Position numbers and translations under genes: made by a program. Below, in pieces: positions 34,105-43,560 of a stretch of DNA of 64,000 nucleotides. The notes under the pieces were generated by a model. That model saw nothing but the letters and a program-made list of their open reading frames with translations, was not told the DNA's origin and did not search any database. The stretch is from Nitrospira sp. BO4 (GTDB taxonomy: Bacteria; Nitrospirota; Nitrospiria; Nitrospirales; Nitrospiraceae): assembly GCA_030144965.1 (NCBI GenBank), contig JAMPUU010000024.1, positions 372,001 to 436,000 on the forward strand. The letters run 5' to 3'. Within the stretch, counting starts at the first letter, position 1; each line of letters starts with the position of its first letter.

Positions 34105-36198
34105 CTATTTCGGTTTGCGCGGTCCGGCAGTCTTCGTTGGCTTGAGAGATTTTCCGCCTGATGACTTCTTCGCCCCAGACCCGCCGGCAAAGAGCGCCAT
34201 CTGATCTGGTTTCGCTTTCGCTTTTCTTAGCGACTTCTCCGATGTCCTCGGTCGGCTGGACTTCTCTTTCGAAGCACTCTCGTCTACCGACCGTGTGTCA
34301 CCCAGAAGGTCCGGCTCAGCCGCAGGCGCCGCTGCAACCTGATCGGCCTCGACCTGAGTGGCCAATTCAGTCTCGCCTTCGACTCCCTCCGCCGTGACGA
34401 TAATCGAGTGCGGCAATCCTTCAGGCCCTGCACCGGTCTTCCCCAGCGCTTCATCGGTTTTCTGACCGCCCGTGCGGGAGGTCGCAACCTTCTGGAGCTG
34501 TGCTTTCAGTTTTTCCTTCGGCAGCTTGCCGCCTTTCAACCGGTTACACGCCTCGACGACTTCTTCGATATACAGCTCGAAAATATTCCTCCGCCGATAT
34601 TCACTGGCCGCCCGCTCACGGCGACGAATGAAAAGTCCTAACCGCCTCCCGCATTCGCGAAGCGCCAGGGTGATTTCCTTTTGGATCTCGTCGTAATCGG
34701 CGATCGCTTCTTTGGACTCGCTTGTAAACGGGACCCACACCGAAGCCATATGGACGAAGATGACCATCGGTCCGGCCGGCAAGGCGCCGCGGGACTGCGT
34801 CAAGCCGTAGTTCTTCCACGTCGTGCTCATGACGGCCTTGAACGTCGCACAGGCCGATTGCTGATACAGCAACGGCACCCGATTGGCGTAACGGATCACC
34901 CGGGCGAGTTCCGAGTCTTCCTCCTCGTGTTCTCCCTCGGCTTTCGGCACGGCCGGTTGTTGCGGCTTGTTCTGATCCTGCGGCCGATTGCCGTAGGCAA
35001 GCCCCGCTTCGATGATGAAGGGATTGCCGCGATACACCGCCGGTGGCCGGCTCACGGCCGTATAAAACTCGCCTTTGATCTGCTTGTAGAGTCCCGCCAG
35101 GATCGCCTTTTCGCCGATCGGTGAAATGCAATTGGTCGGCGGCGCCATGATCTTGGTTTCCTGCAATGCCTTGTAGAGCGTCTCTGCCGCAGGCCCTTTG
35201 AGGTCGCGAGGTCTGAGATCCGGACGTACCTTCGCCGCCTTGCAGATCTCATCCGCCATGGGGGAAGACACCCGGCAAAAATCACCCGCGAGAAAGCCGG
35301 ACAGCGAATGGCTCTTCGTGTCCTGCAACATCTTGAGCAACATGCCGAACTCGATGCCGTACGGGTGCGGCTTGATCTCGCGAGGTTGCGGGGGCAACTC
35401 GTGATAGGTGCGGGGGTATTCTTTTGTCTCTCCTTCAGGTGTCTGATAGATCAGTTTAACGTGGGGGTTGGCGATGGAGGTCTGTTCGAGCCATTCATCG
35501 ACGGAGGCTCGGCCTTTCTGATACTTGCCTTCGACTTCCAGCGCAACTTGGGTGCCCCGCGGCTGCTCCCAGTTGATCTGTTTGTTCTCGTGAACCAGCG
35601 GCTCGTTTTTCTTCGTATCGATCTGGACTTCGAAAAAATGGGCGGCGGCTTTAGGCCCGATACGGGAAATAATTTTGACCGGTTTCCCGGTCGTGAGCTG
35701 CCCATACATTCCGGCGGCGGAAATGCCGATCCCCTGCTGGCCGCGGCTCATTCGCAAACGATGAAACTTGGATCCGTAGAGCAGCTTGGCAAAAATTCTG
35801 GGAATCTGCTGGCGAACAATGCCGGGGCCATTGTCGGTCACCGTGACGCGAAACCTGCTGGCTTGGCTGGGCGCGACCGGCTCTCCGTTCGGCACAACCT
35901 CCAACTTGACCGTCACGTCCGGAAGAATTCCGGCTTCTTCGCAGGCATCGAGCGCGTTATCGACTGCTTCCTTGACGCACGTCAACAATGCCTTGCGCGG
36001 ATTGTCGAACCCGAGCAGGTGCCGGTTCTTCGTGAAAAATTCCGAGACGGAGATCTCCCGCTGCCGCGCCCCCATCTCAACCGCAGTCACCCGTTCTGCC
36101 TGCTTGGGGGCTTTCTTTCTTGCGGATGGTTCAGGGATCGGCGGAGGAGCGGAAGGTGTTGATTCAGTATGTGATGCGGATGCTTTCTTTTTTGCCAT
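34105..36198 (-). CDS. top6B: DNA topoisomerase VI subunit B (GHKL ATPase)
   Basis: 697 residues. The ATPase clamp of Topo VI. The GHKL motifs are complete: CVKEAVDNALDACEEAG (N81), VTDNGPGI (D122) and SRGQQGIGISAAGMYGQ, followed by the H2TH and transducer domains (LYKQIKGEFYTAVSRPPAVYRGNPFIIEAGLAYG). It is longer than usual: a Lys/Ala/Pro-rich N-terminal tail of 40 residues and a basic, low-complexity C-terminal tail of about 110 residues that could bind DNA. First gene of the unit top6B-top6A-helicase. Confidence 0.93.
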   Translation of the reverse strand: MAKKKASASHTESTPSAPPPIPEPSARKKAPKQAERVTAVEMGARQREISVSEFFTKNRHLLGFDNPRKALLTCVKEAVDNALDACEEAGILPDVTVKLEVVPNGEPVAPSQASRFRVTVTDNGPGIVRQQIPRIFAKLLYGSKFHRLRMSRGQQGIGISAAGMYGQLTTGKPVKIISRIGPKAAAHFFEVQIDTKKNEPLVHENKQINWEQPRGTQVALEVEGKYQKGRASVDEWLEQTSIANPHVKLIYQTPEGETKEYPRTYHELPPQPREIKPHPYGIEFGMLLKMLQDTKSHSLSGFLAGDFCRVSSPMADEICKAAKVRPDLRPRDLKGPAAETLYKALQETKIMAPPTNCISPIGEKAILAGLYKQIKGEFYTAVSRPPAVYRGNPFIIEAGLAYGNRPQDQNKPQQPAVPKAEGEHEEEDSELARVIRYANRVPLLYQQSACATFKAVMSTTWKNYGLTQSRGALPAGPMVIFVHMASVWVPFTSESKEAIADYDEIQKEITLALRECGRRLGLFIRRRERAASEYRRRNIFELYIEEVVEACNRLKGGKLPKEKLKAQLQKVATSRTGGQKTDEALGKTGAGPEGLPHSIIVTAEGVEGETELATQVEADQVAAAPAAEPDLLGDTRSVDESASKEKSSRPRTSEKSLRKAKAKPDQMALFAGGSGAKKSSGGKSLKPTKTAGPRKPK

Positions 36199-36372
36199 TC
36201 ACCCTCGCATGAAACAAACGTTCCTTGTGTGGTACCACAAAACTTTTGCGGAAACAATGGCACCAAATGGCTCCGTCACGTAAGGCCATCTTCAGGGATT
36301 GCATGCCTCGCTCAGAAATGGACCGCAAGCACGACCCCGTGATGACTGCCGGTTGAGTGTATCGGAAGGTTG

Positions 36373-38670
36373 TCATCGTGTGATGGAAGGATCCCGCAGG
36401 TAATGGACCGGTTCCATGGTTTCCGCGGACCAGACAAGCATTTTCCGGTCGAGCGTGGAGACGAGCAAATATTTTCCATCGCTCGTCCAGTGGAGATGAG
36501 AGGGGGTTTTCACATGGAAGGTCTTCTTCTTGGCTTGAACAGAAAGATCCCACACTGACACATGTTCACCAATACGAGTGGCCGCCCATCGATACAGCGG
36601 ATCGACGGCCATCGATGTCCCCAATGCCACCGTCGGTCCATTCTCGACTATTTCCGTGTCCCGTTTGGTGAAGGTATCGAGGCTCGCCATGATACCATTG
36701 CGCTTGGTATCCCAGACAGCGAGCGTGAACACCTTCTGATCACCAGGACGAATGGTCGTCGAAACAAAAGGACGTTTCCATCCAAGACCGGACCACACAT
36801 CCGGGAGCCCGACCGGCTTGTCAATTTCCCTCCAGGTCCTGGTATCCCAGACGGCACGGCCGTTCCGTGATTCCGTTAAGAGAAAAGGGCTTCCATCCAC
36901 CAGACTCAAACTTTCTACGACTTCTCCCTGTATCGCCCGTTTCTTGACACAACCTTTCGTATCGCAGGCCTGAGAGAAGCCGGTATGCACAAGTTCTTTC
37001 ATCACTTCGCGTGTCGAGACATCCACCACAGGCACTTTCGGTTGTTCTCCCGCCACAACGAGAAGGCGATTGCCGGGTAGAAATTGCAGGGCATTGATCC
37101 GGCCTTGCCGGCTTGAATAGGATGGAAACTCCCGCCAGGTTTGAGTTTCCCATAGCCGTATTTCTCCCTTGGTGGTACCCATCGCTAGGATCAGACCGTC
37201 GGCACTGAACGCCAACGCACTTCCGGGAGAAGCGAGAACCAGTTGACGCAAGAGCCTTCCCTGCCCTGGGTCCCATATTTTGAGCATGCCGTCATCGCCG
37301 GTGGTGGCAAGGACATTTGCGCTGGGGGAACTTGCCATCGAACGCACCGCCAACGCATGGATGAAGGCCGGTCTCGCACTTGCGGCGGAAGGCCCGCCAG
37401 AATTCACCGACGGCTCAGCCGCCACGACGTCCGGCACGACGCGCTTCGCCAACACTTTCGCTTGCGGTTGGCTGGGGTCCAGCACCAGTTCCGGGGACCT
37501 GGTCTGTACATCCCACACCGATATCTTGCCGTCTACGTCCGGATTCTGGCCTCCTTGCATTCCAACCACAATTTTCGAACCTGTCGGCGACCATCTGAGC
37601 AGCGAAACGCGCGGTCCCATGTTCCGGCAGTCGTTTCCGCAGAGATCCGGCAATAGGGAGCCGGTGCGCAGATCCCACATCTGCAACGTGGAGGGATACT
37701 CCGGTTGCCCAACCAAATAGTCTGCGTCGTCGGAAATATCGACGGCATAGAGATAGGTATGCGACCGCACACCACGTTCTTGATCGGCATAGGTGAATTC
37801 GGTCAAGGAGACCTGCTTGCCCGTGTCGGCATCGAACAGCGGATAACTCCATTCCCCATTGCCCGCCACAAGTCGATGACCGTCCCGGGAAAAGACTCGA
37901 GGCGTGATCGACCCGCGAGCTCCATCAGCGACCGTCAGCGTGGCGCGCGCACGCAGGGACGCCTCTACGGTGTCGATGAGAAGGATCGTGTTCCCGACAC
38001 TCGCAGCCAGAGTTGAGCCGTGGGGTGAAAAGAGGAGATCGTGCGGCTCTCCGTCTTCAATGGTCAAGTCGCGGATCGCTGTTCCGGCAAGGTCGTGCAG
38101 ATGAATGGTGTGCCCCTGTGCGATCGCCAGCATTTTCAGATCTGGCGAGGCGGCCACCGAAGGAACCTTCTTCTTGACATCCAGCGCGATATGTTTGAGC
38201 GGCACCAGCTTTTTGCCCAGCTGCCAGACAGAGACGGCATCGTTGCCGTGACGGAGAACCATCCGATCGCTCTGGTTCGAATAGGCGAGCACGCTATAAG
38301 GCTGCCGCGATTCCGCCGGAATGGTTGCCACAGAAGCTTGGGCTTTCCAATCGTAGATGACGACTTCGTTTGCCACACACATCACCCATCCGTCCTGCTT
38401 CAGTAACATCACCTGTTGGCATGAGCTGAGCGGGACTTTGGCAAGGAGCGCCTTGGACTCGAGATCCCATAAGACCAAGTCGCTCATCTGGACCAGGAGG
38501 AGACGTCCATCCTCAGAAAACGCCGTAGGAGTCTTGGAAAGATAGGCATCCGCCTGCCGGATCGGTAGAGTCATAGATAGGATGACGACCACCAGAGTGA
38601 TCTTCACCCAGTCTGTCTGCCGTTCCCAACAATTCATGTTCGGTTCGCTCCAACCGAAACTGTTTTTCAT
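36373..38670 (-). CDS. Exported WD40-repeat protein
   Basis: 765 residues. After an N-terminal hydrophobic signal (ITLVVVILSMTLPIRQADA) come many WD40-type blades (FSEDGRLLLVQMSDLVLWDL, ASPDLKMLAIAQGHTIHLHDL, FSPHGSTLAASVGNTILLID, LATTGDDGMLKIWDPGQGRLL, FSADGLILAMGTTKGEIRLWE, and a last one WTSDGKYLLVSTLDRKMLVW). Enough repeats are present for two propellers. Such periplasmic scaffolds bind proteins, but no enzyme activity is expected. Its ATG overlaps the stop of the DUF4124 gene by four bases; the ATG at 38637 is an alternative start. Confidence 0.82.
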   Translation of the reverse strand: MKNSFGWSEPNMNCWERQTDWVKITLVVVILSMTLPIRQADAYLSKTPTAFSEDGRLLLVQMSDLVLWDLESKALLAKVPLSSCQQVMLLKQDGWVMCVANEVVIYDWKAQASVATIPAESRQPYSVLAYSNQSDRMVLRHGNDAVSVWQLGKKLVPLKHIALDVKKKVPSVAASPDLKMLAIAQGHTIHLHDLAGTAIRDLTIEDGEPHDLLFSPHGSTLAASVGNTILLIDTVEASLRARATLTVADGARGSITPRVFSRDGHRLVAGNGEWSYPLFDADTGKQVSLTEFTYADQERGVRSHTYLYAVDISDDADYLVGQPEYPSTLQMWDLRTGSLLPDLCGNDCRNMGPRVSLLRWSPTGSKIVVGMQGGQNPDVDGKISVWDVQTRSPELVLDPSQPQAKVLAKRVVPDVVAAEPSVNSGGPSAASARPAFIHALAVRSMASSPSANVLATTGDDGMLKIWDPGQGRLLRQLVLASPGSALAFSADGLILAMGTTKGEIRLWETQTWREFPSYSSRQGRINALQFLPGNRLLVVAGEQPKVPVVDVSTREVMKELVHTGFSQACDTKGCVKKRAIQGEVVESLSLVDGSPFLLTESRNGRAVWDTRTWREIDKPVGLPDVWSGLGWKRPFVSTTIRPGDQKVFTLAVWDTKRNGIMASLDTFTKRDTEIVENGPTVALGTSMAVDPLYRWAATRIGEHVSVWDLSVQAKKKTFHVKTPSHLHWTSDGKYLLVSTLDRKMLVWSAETMEPVHYLRDPSITR

Positions 38671-39185
38671 CTGGCCTTTTGACCGGTGAGGTGTTTCTGT
38701 CTTGCTGGAACCTCTTTCAACTTTGCGTCTACACTCAAACCACCTTTGGCCGTCGGCACGATATCGGTAAAGTGATCAAGGTCCTGTTCGTCTTTCCAGC
38801 GATGAACCGGAGCCTTGGTGGTCACGGCGGGGCCTTCGAAGGTTTGCCAGAAACTCGTCACGGTCGCTTGATTAGGGTTCAACCCTCCCGTTGCCTGTTG
38901 GGCAAAGACTTCTTTGACCGAGGGAACAGCTACCGTTGGAGCCGGTACAAGATGTATCTGCGCTTGAGGGTGCATAGGCAAGGTCGGCCGGACCATGGCT
39001 TTCTTTGGGACGGTCGTTTGAGGTGCGGGCACCGCGCCGACAGAGGGTTTCTTTGGGGAGCCGGGAGGCGGTGTATCAGTGATGTGGAAATTCCCTAGAT
39101 CATCGGTCCATTTATAGAGCTGTGCGGTTCCAAGAACCGGCCATAGGAGGACGTAACACATGGTGCTTAGAATGAAGAGTCTCAT
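38667..39185 (-). CDS. Exported DUF4124-domain protein
   Basis: 172 residues. Signal peptide (LFILSTMCYVLLWPVLGTA) followed at once by QLYKWTDDLGNFHITDTPPPGSP, the DUF4124 signature (Y-x-W-x-D-x-x-G-x-x-x-x-T-D-x-P). The rest is Pro/Thr/Val rich and probably disordered, with a second short motif HRWKDEQDLDHFTDIVP that repeats the same pattern. Translationally coupled to the WD40 gene. Function unknown; probably envelope. Confidence 0.8.
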   Translation of the reverse strand: MRLFILSTMCYVLLWPVLGTAQLYKWTDDLGNFHITDTPPPGSPKKPSVGAVPAPQTTVPKKAMVRPTLPMHPQAQIHLVPAPTVAVPSVKEVFAQQATGGLNPNQATVTSFWQTFEGPAVTTKAPVHRWKDEQDLDHFTDIVPTAKGGLSVDAKLKEVPARQKHLTGQKAR

Positions 39186-39517
39186 GCTATCTAGGCCCCC
39201 GGGTCTACGGATGATGTCTCAATGGAGCAAAGTATAGCAGGTGATCCCATTTATGCCTGGACACACAGGCACGGCTGGAACTCGACCGAACTGAAAAGGA
39301 GGTCGGAGACTTAGAGTGGGAAAGGGGAAACCGGTAAGGGTGGGAGGAGCACGCACCTAACCGAGGACGATCAGGTACGGCGGAGATCTTGGGAGGACTT
39401 TAGGCTTCCCAGTACAAGCTGGTCCTGCACACCATCCTCACGCTCGACCCCCTTTTGAACCATATTCCCTCGGGGCGTTAACTCCCCCCACCAGGGTACG
39501 ATAGGCTTCGAACAGAA
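39186..39517. other. Intergenic region of 332 bp, no feature seen
   Basis: This stretch separates the minus-strand DUF4124 gene from the plus-strand CPBP gene and so should hold both promoters. I found no convincing -35/-10 pair, hairpin or repeat in it, and no open frame with coding character. Confidence 0.5.
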
Positions 39518-39943
39518 GTGAGTCAAGAGGTATGGCAAATTGGACTTGTCGTTATTCCTCATCTGGTGATCGTTACAGTTCAACCACTGCCTCGGCAGGC
39601 CATATGGGTACCGGCTTTTCTTTCCGTCGTTCTATGGCAACCACTGTTCGAGGAGTTGTTGTTCCGTGGCATCATTCAGGGGTATTTTCTGCAATCCATA
39701 GCGAGGCAGAAGACATGGATTGGTCTATCCACCTCAAATCTTCTATCATCTCTCTTGTTCACATGTGCTCATCTGGCCAGTCATTCTCTCTTCTGGTCGC
39801 TTCTCGTATTCGTTCCTTCGCTCTGTTTCGGTTTCGTACGTGATCGCTTTGGATCCGTGTATCCCTCCATCGCTCTGCATGTCTTCTATAATGCCGGGTA
39901 TTTTTTTCTCATCGGTGGCGCCACTCTTTCAAACTCCTTTTAA
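39518..39943 (+). CDS. CPBP-family intramembrane glutamic protease
   Basis: 141 residues from a GTG at 39518; the frame is closed by a stop at 39479, so no longer form is possible. The CPBP motifs are present: FEELLFRGIIQGYF (catalytic Glu pair and Arg), FTCAHLASH and HVFYNAGYF. Four hydrophobic segments are visible, which is fewer than the six to eight typical of the family, so the protein is either a minimal type or has lost its N-terminus. Related bacterial proteins process peptides or sorting tags; the substrate is unknown. Confidence 0.75.
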   Translation: MSQEVWQIGLVVIPHLVIVTVQPLPRQAIWVPAFLSVVLWQPLFEELLFRGIIQGYFLQSIARQKTWIGLSTSNLLSSLLFTCAHLASHSLFWSLLVFVPSLCFGFVRDRFGSVYPSIALHVFYNAGYFFLIGGATLSNSF

Positions 39944-40014
39944 GATGCTCACCTTGGGACTGCGCTTGCGCTGCAGATGACGGAGGGCTCGCTTGGAAGC
40001 CTATGGCCTAAGAC

Positions 40015-41079
40015 TCACTCAGCCATCGATTGGCTTACCGACGGTGGCACGAACACTTCGTTCAGATCGCTGAAGGAGCCGCCCGGCGTCGGACCGCCGC
40101 TGATGACGTGAATGCGTCCTTCTGCCACTGCCGACCCGAGGCCGTGTCGCCCCGTCGGCATTGAGGCCATCGTCTGCCATTTGTTGCGCACTGAATCGTA
40201 GGCCTCGTTCTCATGGAAGGTCCCCTCCGTCCCTTCCCCGCCGAAGACGTAGATTCTCGCATCAATCACGGCGGCCGTAATGCCGCTACGCGCAGTCGGG
40301 AGGTCCGAGACGCGGGTCCAGCGATCAGTAGCCGGATCGTACATTTCGGTTACGGCAAGGTTCCGAGCATAGTCACCATTCAATCGTCCACCGATTGCAT
40401 AAATCTTTCCGGCCACGGTCGCTGTAGCGAGATGATCACGAGGTGTCGGGAGAGAGGCGACCGTTGACCAGGCGTTGCGCACGGGATCGTACACTTCGAC
40501 CGCCGCGCTGTTCGCCTTCCGATCGTATCCGCCGATGGCATACAGCTTTCCCTCGTACTCTGCGACAGACAATGCGCCTCGCGCGGTGGGCATGGAAGCG
40601 CGCTCAATCCAAGTGTCCGTAGCCGGGTCGTAGACGTATACCGTCGCTGCCGGGTTCCAGACGCTTAAGCCAGACCTACTGTACCCGCCGATAACATATA
40701 ATCGTCCACCGACAACCCCGATCCCGACATGGTGTAAGCCGACCGGCATAGAGGCTTTAGAGGTCCATCGATCTGTCACGGGATCATAGACTTCGACCGA
40801 TGGCGTAATCGCGAAATTCATCACATTGCCCAAGCTCGGCTTTTCAAACCCACCGACGGCGTAGATCTTCCCGTCCAACACCGCGACGGCCACCTCTGTC
40901 CGTTTTGTCGGCATCGGCGCAGCTGTGCGCCACGTTCCCCGATCCGCCTCGGCCAGTACCGAAGGAACGGAGACAGACAACATGATCAGGAGAAGCCCAG
41001 CGAGCAACGACGTGGATTTTAGAATCGGCTTCGAGGAGAACCAGCCCCGCTGCGATGACAATCTGCTGTCGTATGGCAT
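40015..41079 (-). CDS. Exported Kelch-repeat protein
   Basis: 354 residues with GGAG before the ATG. A signal peptide (LLAGLLLIMLSVSVPSVLA) precedes six Kelch blades of about 48 residues with the double-Gly pattern: KIYAVGGFEK, RLYVIGGYSR, KLYAIGGYDR, KIYAIGGRLN, RIYVFGGEGT and RIHVISGGPT, each followed by a conserved VEVYDP-x-x-x-x-W. It should form one closed six-bladed propeller in the periplasm or outside. Partner unknown. Confidence 0.85.
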   Translation of the reverse strand: MPYDSRLSSQRGWFSSKPILKSTSLLAGLLLIMLSVSVPSVLAEADRGTWRTAAPMPTKRTEVAVAVLDGKIYAVGGFEKPSLGNVMNFAITPSVEVYDPVTDRWTSKASMPVGLHHVGIGVVGGRLYVIGGYSRSGLSVWNPAATVYVYDPATDTWIERASMPTARGALSVAEYEGKLYAIGGYDRKANSAAVEVYDPVRNAWSTVASLPTPRDHLATATVAGKIYAIGGRLNGDYARNLAVTEMYDPATDRWTRVSDLPTARSGITAAVIDARIYVFGGEGTEGTFHENEAYDSVRNKWQTMASMPTGRHGLGSAVAEGRIHVISGGPTPGGSFSDLNEVFVPPSVSQSMAE

Positions 41080-41142
41080 AACTCCATTCTATACCTGATT
41101 AAAATAAGGAGCAGCTTCAGTAAAACCCGAGAAATGCCAGGC

Positions 41143-43446
41143 CTAACTTCCGACTCTCAATTCCAGCTCGTCGCTGTTGCTGGGAATCCATTCGGTCTCC
41201 CGTTGTAAGTTGTTGCTGAAGCGCGTCTTGATGCGATACTCGAATCGCGACGTGCCGCCGTCCACATAGTCATACTCAAAATGTCCACGGTCGTCCGGCG
41301 ATCGGAACGTGAACGTGTCCGCGTAGCTCAACCCGTTACTCGAATCCTCATAGCGCATATCGATCGTCAGGTCCTTCACTTGCTGAGCCAAAAAATCCAC
41401 ATGCTCCGGGCGCAGCATGATGACCCGATGGCCTTTCATATCTCCCCGTATGACAATGCGTTTCTCCAGTGTGTAGGAAGTGGGTACTTGGGACACCGTG
41501 CCATCCTTGCTGATTACCGTCACGTTGTAGCCCACAATGCGCTTGTCCGGGTTCTCCATGGACACCATGAATTTCTGGACGTGTTTATTTGTTTCACTGA
41601 ATTCGAAGGAGGCTTGTTCAAATATCTCATTGGGTTCATCCTGATAAGCCACGTCGACGAACACACGGTCCACCTTGACCCAGTCAAGCGCCGGGACAAT
41701 TTCCAGTGTTCGCTTATTGGGATGGGGGTCTCGTAGCGTGATCTGCTCAGCATTGGAGTCCTCCCACGACATCTCGACATCTTTGTGGGTTCCGGATCGA
41801 TAGATCACTTTGTAGCGATACCGCGTCTGTTCCGGGTTCAGCACAAAGAACTTCCAAATGGCGATCGAGGCACCCTGACTCAACACATAGGTGTCGCCGA
41901 TCTTGATACCGTTGATTGGATCGCTGTATTGAAGTTGCACCTCGATTTGCGTGTACCGTTCCCATGGAAACGCAAGCGCAATAATGGGCACCTGAACGAT
42001 GGCATAAAGCTCACGTGGATCGATTTCGATGGTTTCGACGGTGATTGTCTTACGTGGAGACTCAAGCTTGGCGGGCCGTTCGGTGGCGTCTACTCCTTTA
42101 AAGTTCACCGTGTAATGAGCGGTGACTGGCCATCTCATGACGCCGCCATCGAGGATACTGGGCCACTCGCACACCTTCCTATCAGTAGCGCCATCGAGCA
42201 CCAAATTCTTGGTCTCATGTCCGTACCTTAGATTGACATTTACTGATCGGATCGAATCTTCGGCATACTCAGCCCGAGAGATGGCAGTGACCTTGCGCTT
42301 TCCGAACCAAGGATCGTGCGCGTCAACGGAGCTGATGAATCGCTCCAGATCCAACCCCTGCTCCTCGATCACTCGAAACAGCCCGGCCAAATGTCCTTGA
42401 GGATAGATGCTCCGCTTAACCGTCGTCCGCTCGTTCATCCTGACGTTGAGCCGCTTCTGATCGATTCGGCTTAGGTCGGCCTTGCCGTAGCTGAACCACG
42501 CATTCTCCAAGGTGCCGTGCGCATGAAGAAGCTGGATGATGCGCGTGGCCGTACCGGAACTACGGAAATCGTCGCGTGTCATGAGGTCGAGACTTGGCTC
42601 GAAGAATGTCTCCGTGACCATATCCTGAATCTCGGCCACGGCTCGATCTCGGCAAGAGATCAGTCCGCTCGTATCGTCCCCTTCAGGAACGAAGCTATCC
42701 ACGTCAATACGAATGACTTGTTCCTCGATGAGCTTGTCGACAATCTTGTCTATGCCCGACTGAGTGATGTGCGGATTTCCCACCTTGAAATACTCTTCCA
42801 GGTGAGCCTGCACCCGATTCCAATTCACGTCGACCCGTACAGAATAGGCGGGCCGCAGGCCCAAGAAGTCGAGCGAGTACACAATCCCGACCGGAGACAT
42901 TTCTCCCTGAAGAGCCTTTTCCAAGATCGCAACCCCGTCCACTGAGAGCTGGACCGAAAAGGTCGCCTCGTTCTTTCCAAACAAGGCCGGCTTCGCATTG
43001 TGATTGGCCTTCAGAACAAGACGCGACGATGGGGCGGCGGAGCCTGAAGGCAATGTGCCAGGCGATCCCGACTGCGATGTCCCGGCCATCAGGTCGAACA
43101 ACATCAGTTTCACAGAACCGTCGACCAAGGAAACGGGTGAGAGGCGCGGCAGCCCCTTCAAGTCTTCGATTTTCATCAGTTCCCGGCGAATCTCGCCAAG
43201 GACGTCTGCCTCTTCCTCAGGGTTTTTGCACAGCCCCAACTGGACGTCAAAATTCAGTAGACCGCCGTTTCCTGCCGCCCCGCGAAATTTTATGAGTTGG
43301 ACGTGAGGCAGCACGCCGCCGGCACCATCCGACATGCCCACCGGCAAGGGCACGCCAGATTGGTAATACCAGTGCATCCGGTCTTCGTGGTCACGAAAGA
43401 GTGAGACGCCGTTGATGAGATGAAATGGCGGATTGAGATAGAGCAT
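41143..43446 (-). CDS. Large protein of unknown function with three tandem beta domains
   Basis: 767 residues from the ATG at 43446, which follows GGGAGGAAGGAG; an ATG at 43488 lies too close to its purine run. No signal peptide is seen. The N-terminus (LINGVSLFRDHEDRMHWYY, QSGVPLPVG) and the next block (VQLIKFRG, LLNFDVQLGL) resemble the start of the neighbouring 337-residue protein. Residues from about 460 to the end form three repeats of roughly 95 residues with a shared plan: QIEVQLQYSDP / RVFVDVAYQDEP / DLTIDMRYEDSS, then YVLSQ / SFEFSE / TFTFRS, then YRYKVIYRSG / VGYNVTVISKDG / FEYRIKTRF. I know no family for it. Confidence 0.75.
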   Translation of the reverse strand: MLYLNPPFHLINGVSLFRDHEDRMHWYYQSGVPLPVGMSDGAGGVLPHVQLIKFRGAAGNGGLLNFDVQLGLCKNPEEEADVLGEIRRELMKIEDLKGLPRLSPVSLVDGSVKLMLFDLMAGTSQSGSPGTLPSGSAAPSSRLVLKANHNAKPALFGKNEATFSVQLSVDGVAILEKALQGEMSPVGIVYSLDFLGLRPAYSVRVDVNWNRVQAHLEEYFKVGNPHITQSGIDKIVDKLIEEQVIRIDVDSFVPEGDDTSGLISCRDRAVAEIQDMVTETFFEPSLDLMTRDDFRSSGTATRIIQLLHAHGTLENAWFSYGKADLSRIDQKRLNVRMNERTTVKRSIYPQGHLAGLFRVIEEQGLDLERFISSVDAHDPWFGKRKVTAISRAEYAEDSIRSVNVNLRYGHETKNLVLDGATDRKVCEWPSILDGGVMRWPVTAHYTVNFKGVDATERPAKLESPRKTITVETIEIDPRELYAIVQVPIIALAFPWERYTQIEVQLQYSDPINGIKIGDTYVLSQGASIAIWKFFVLNPEQTRYRYKVIYRSGTHKDVEMSWEDSNAEQITLRDPHPNKRTLEIVPALDWVKVDRVFVDVAYQDEPNEIFEQASFEFSETNKHVQKFMVSMENPDKRIVGYNVTVISKDGTVSQVPTSYTLEKRIVIRGDMKGHRVIMLRPEHVDFLAQQVKDLTIDMRYEDSSNGLSYADTFTFRSPDDRGHFEYDYVDGGTSRFEYRIKTRFSNNLQRETEWIPSNSDELELRVGS

Positions 43447-43560
43447 CCCCGGCTCCTTCCTCCCGTTCACGGAGAGGGACAACGACATCCCTTCCCCAAC
43501 AGATCTTGATCATGATGACCTATCAGTGGCCTGAACGCCGGTCATTCTCGAACTCGTACA

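Noticed and set aside
35308..36162. 284-residue plus-strand frame
   Set aside because: Antisense to top6B; hydrophobic runs reflect the complement of its conserved codons.
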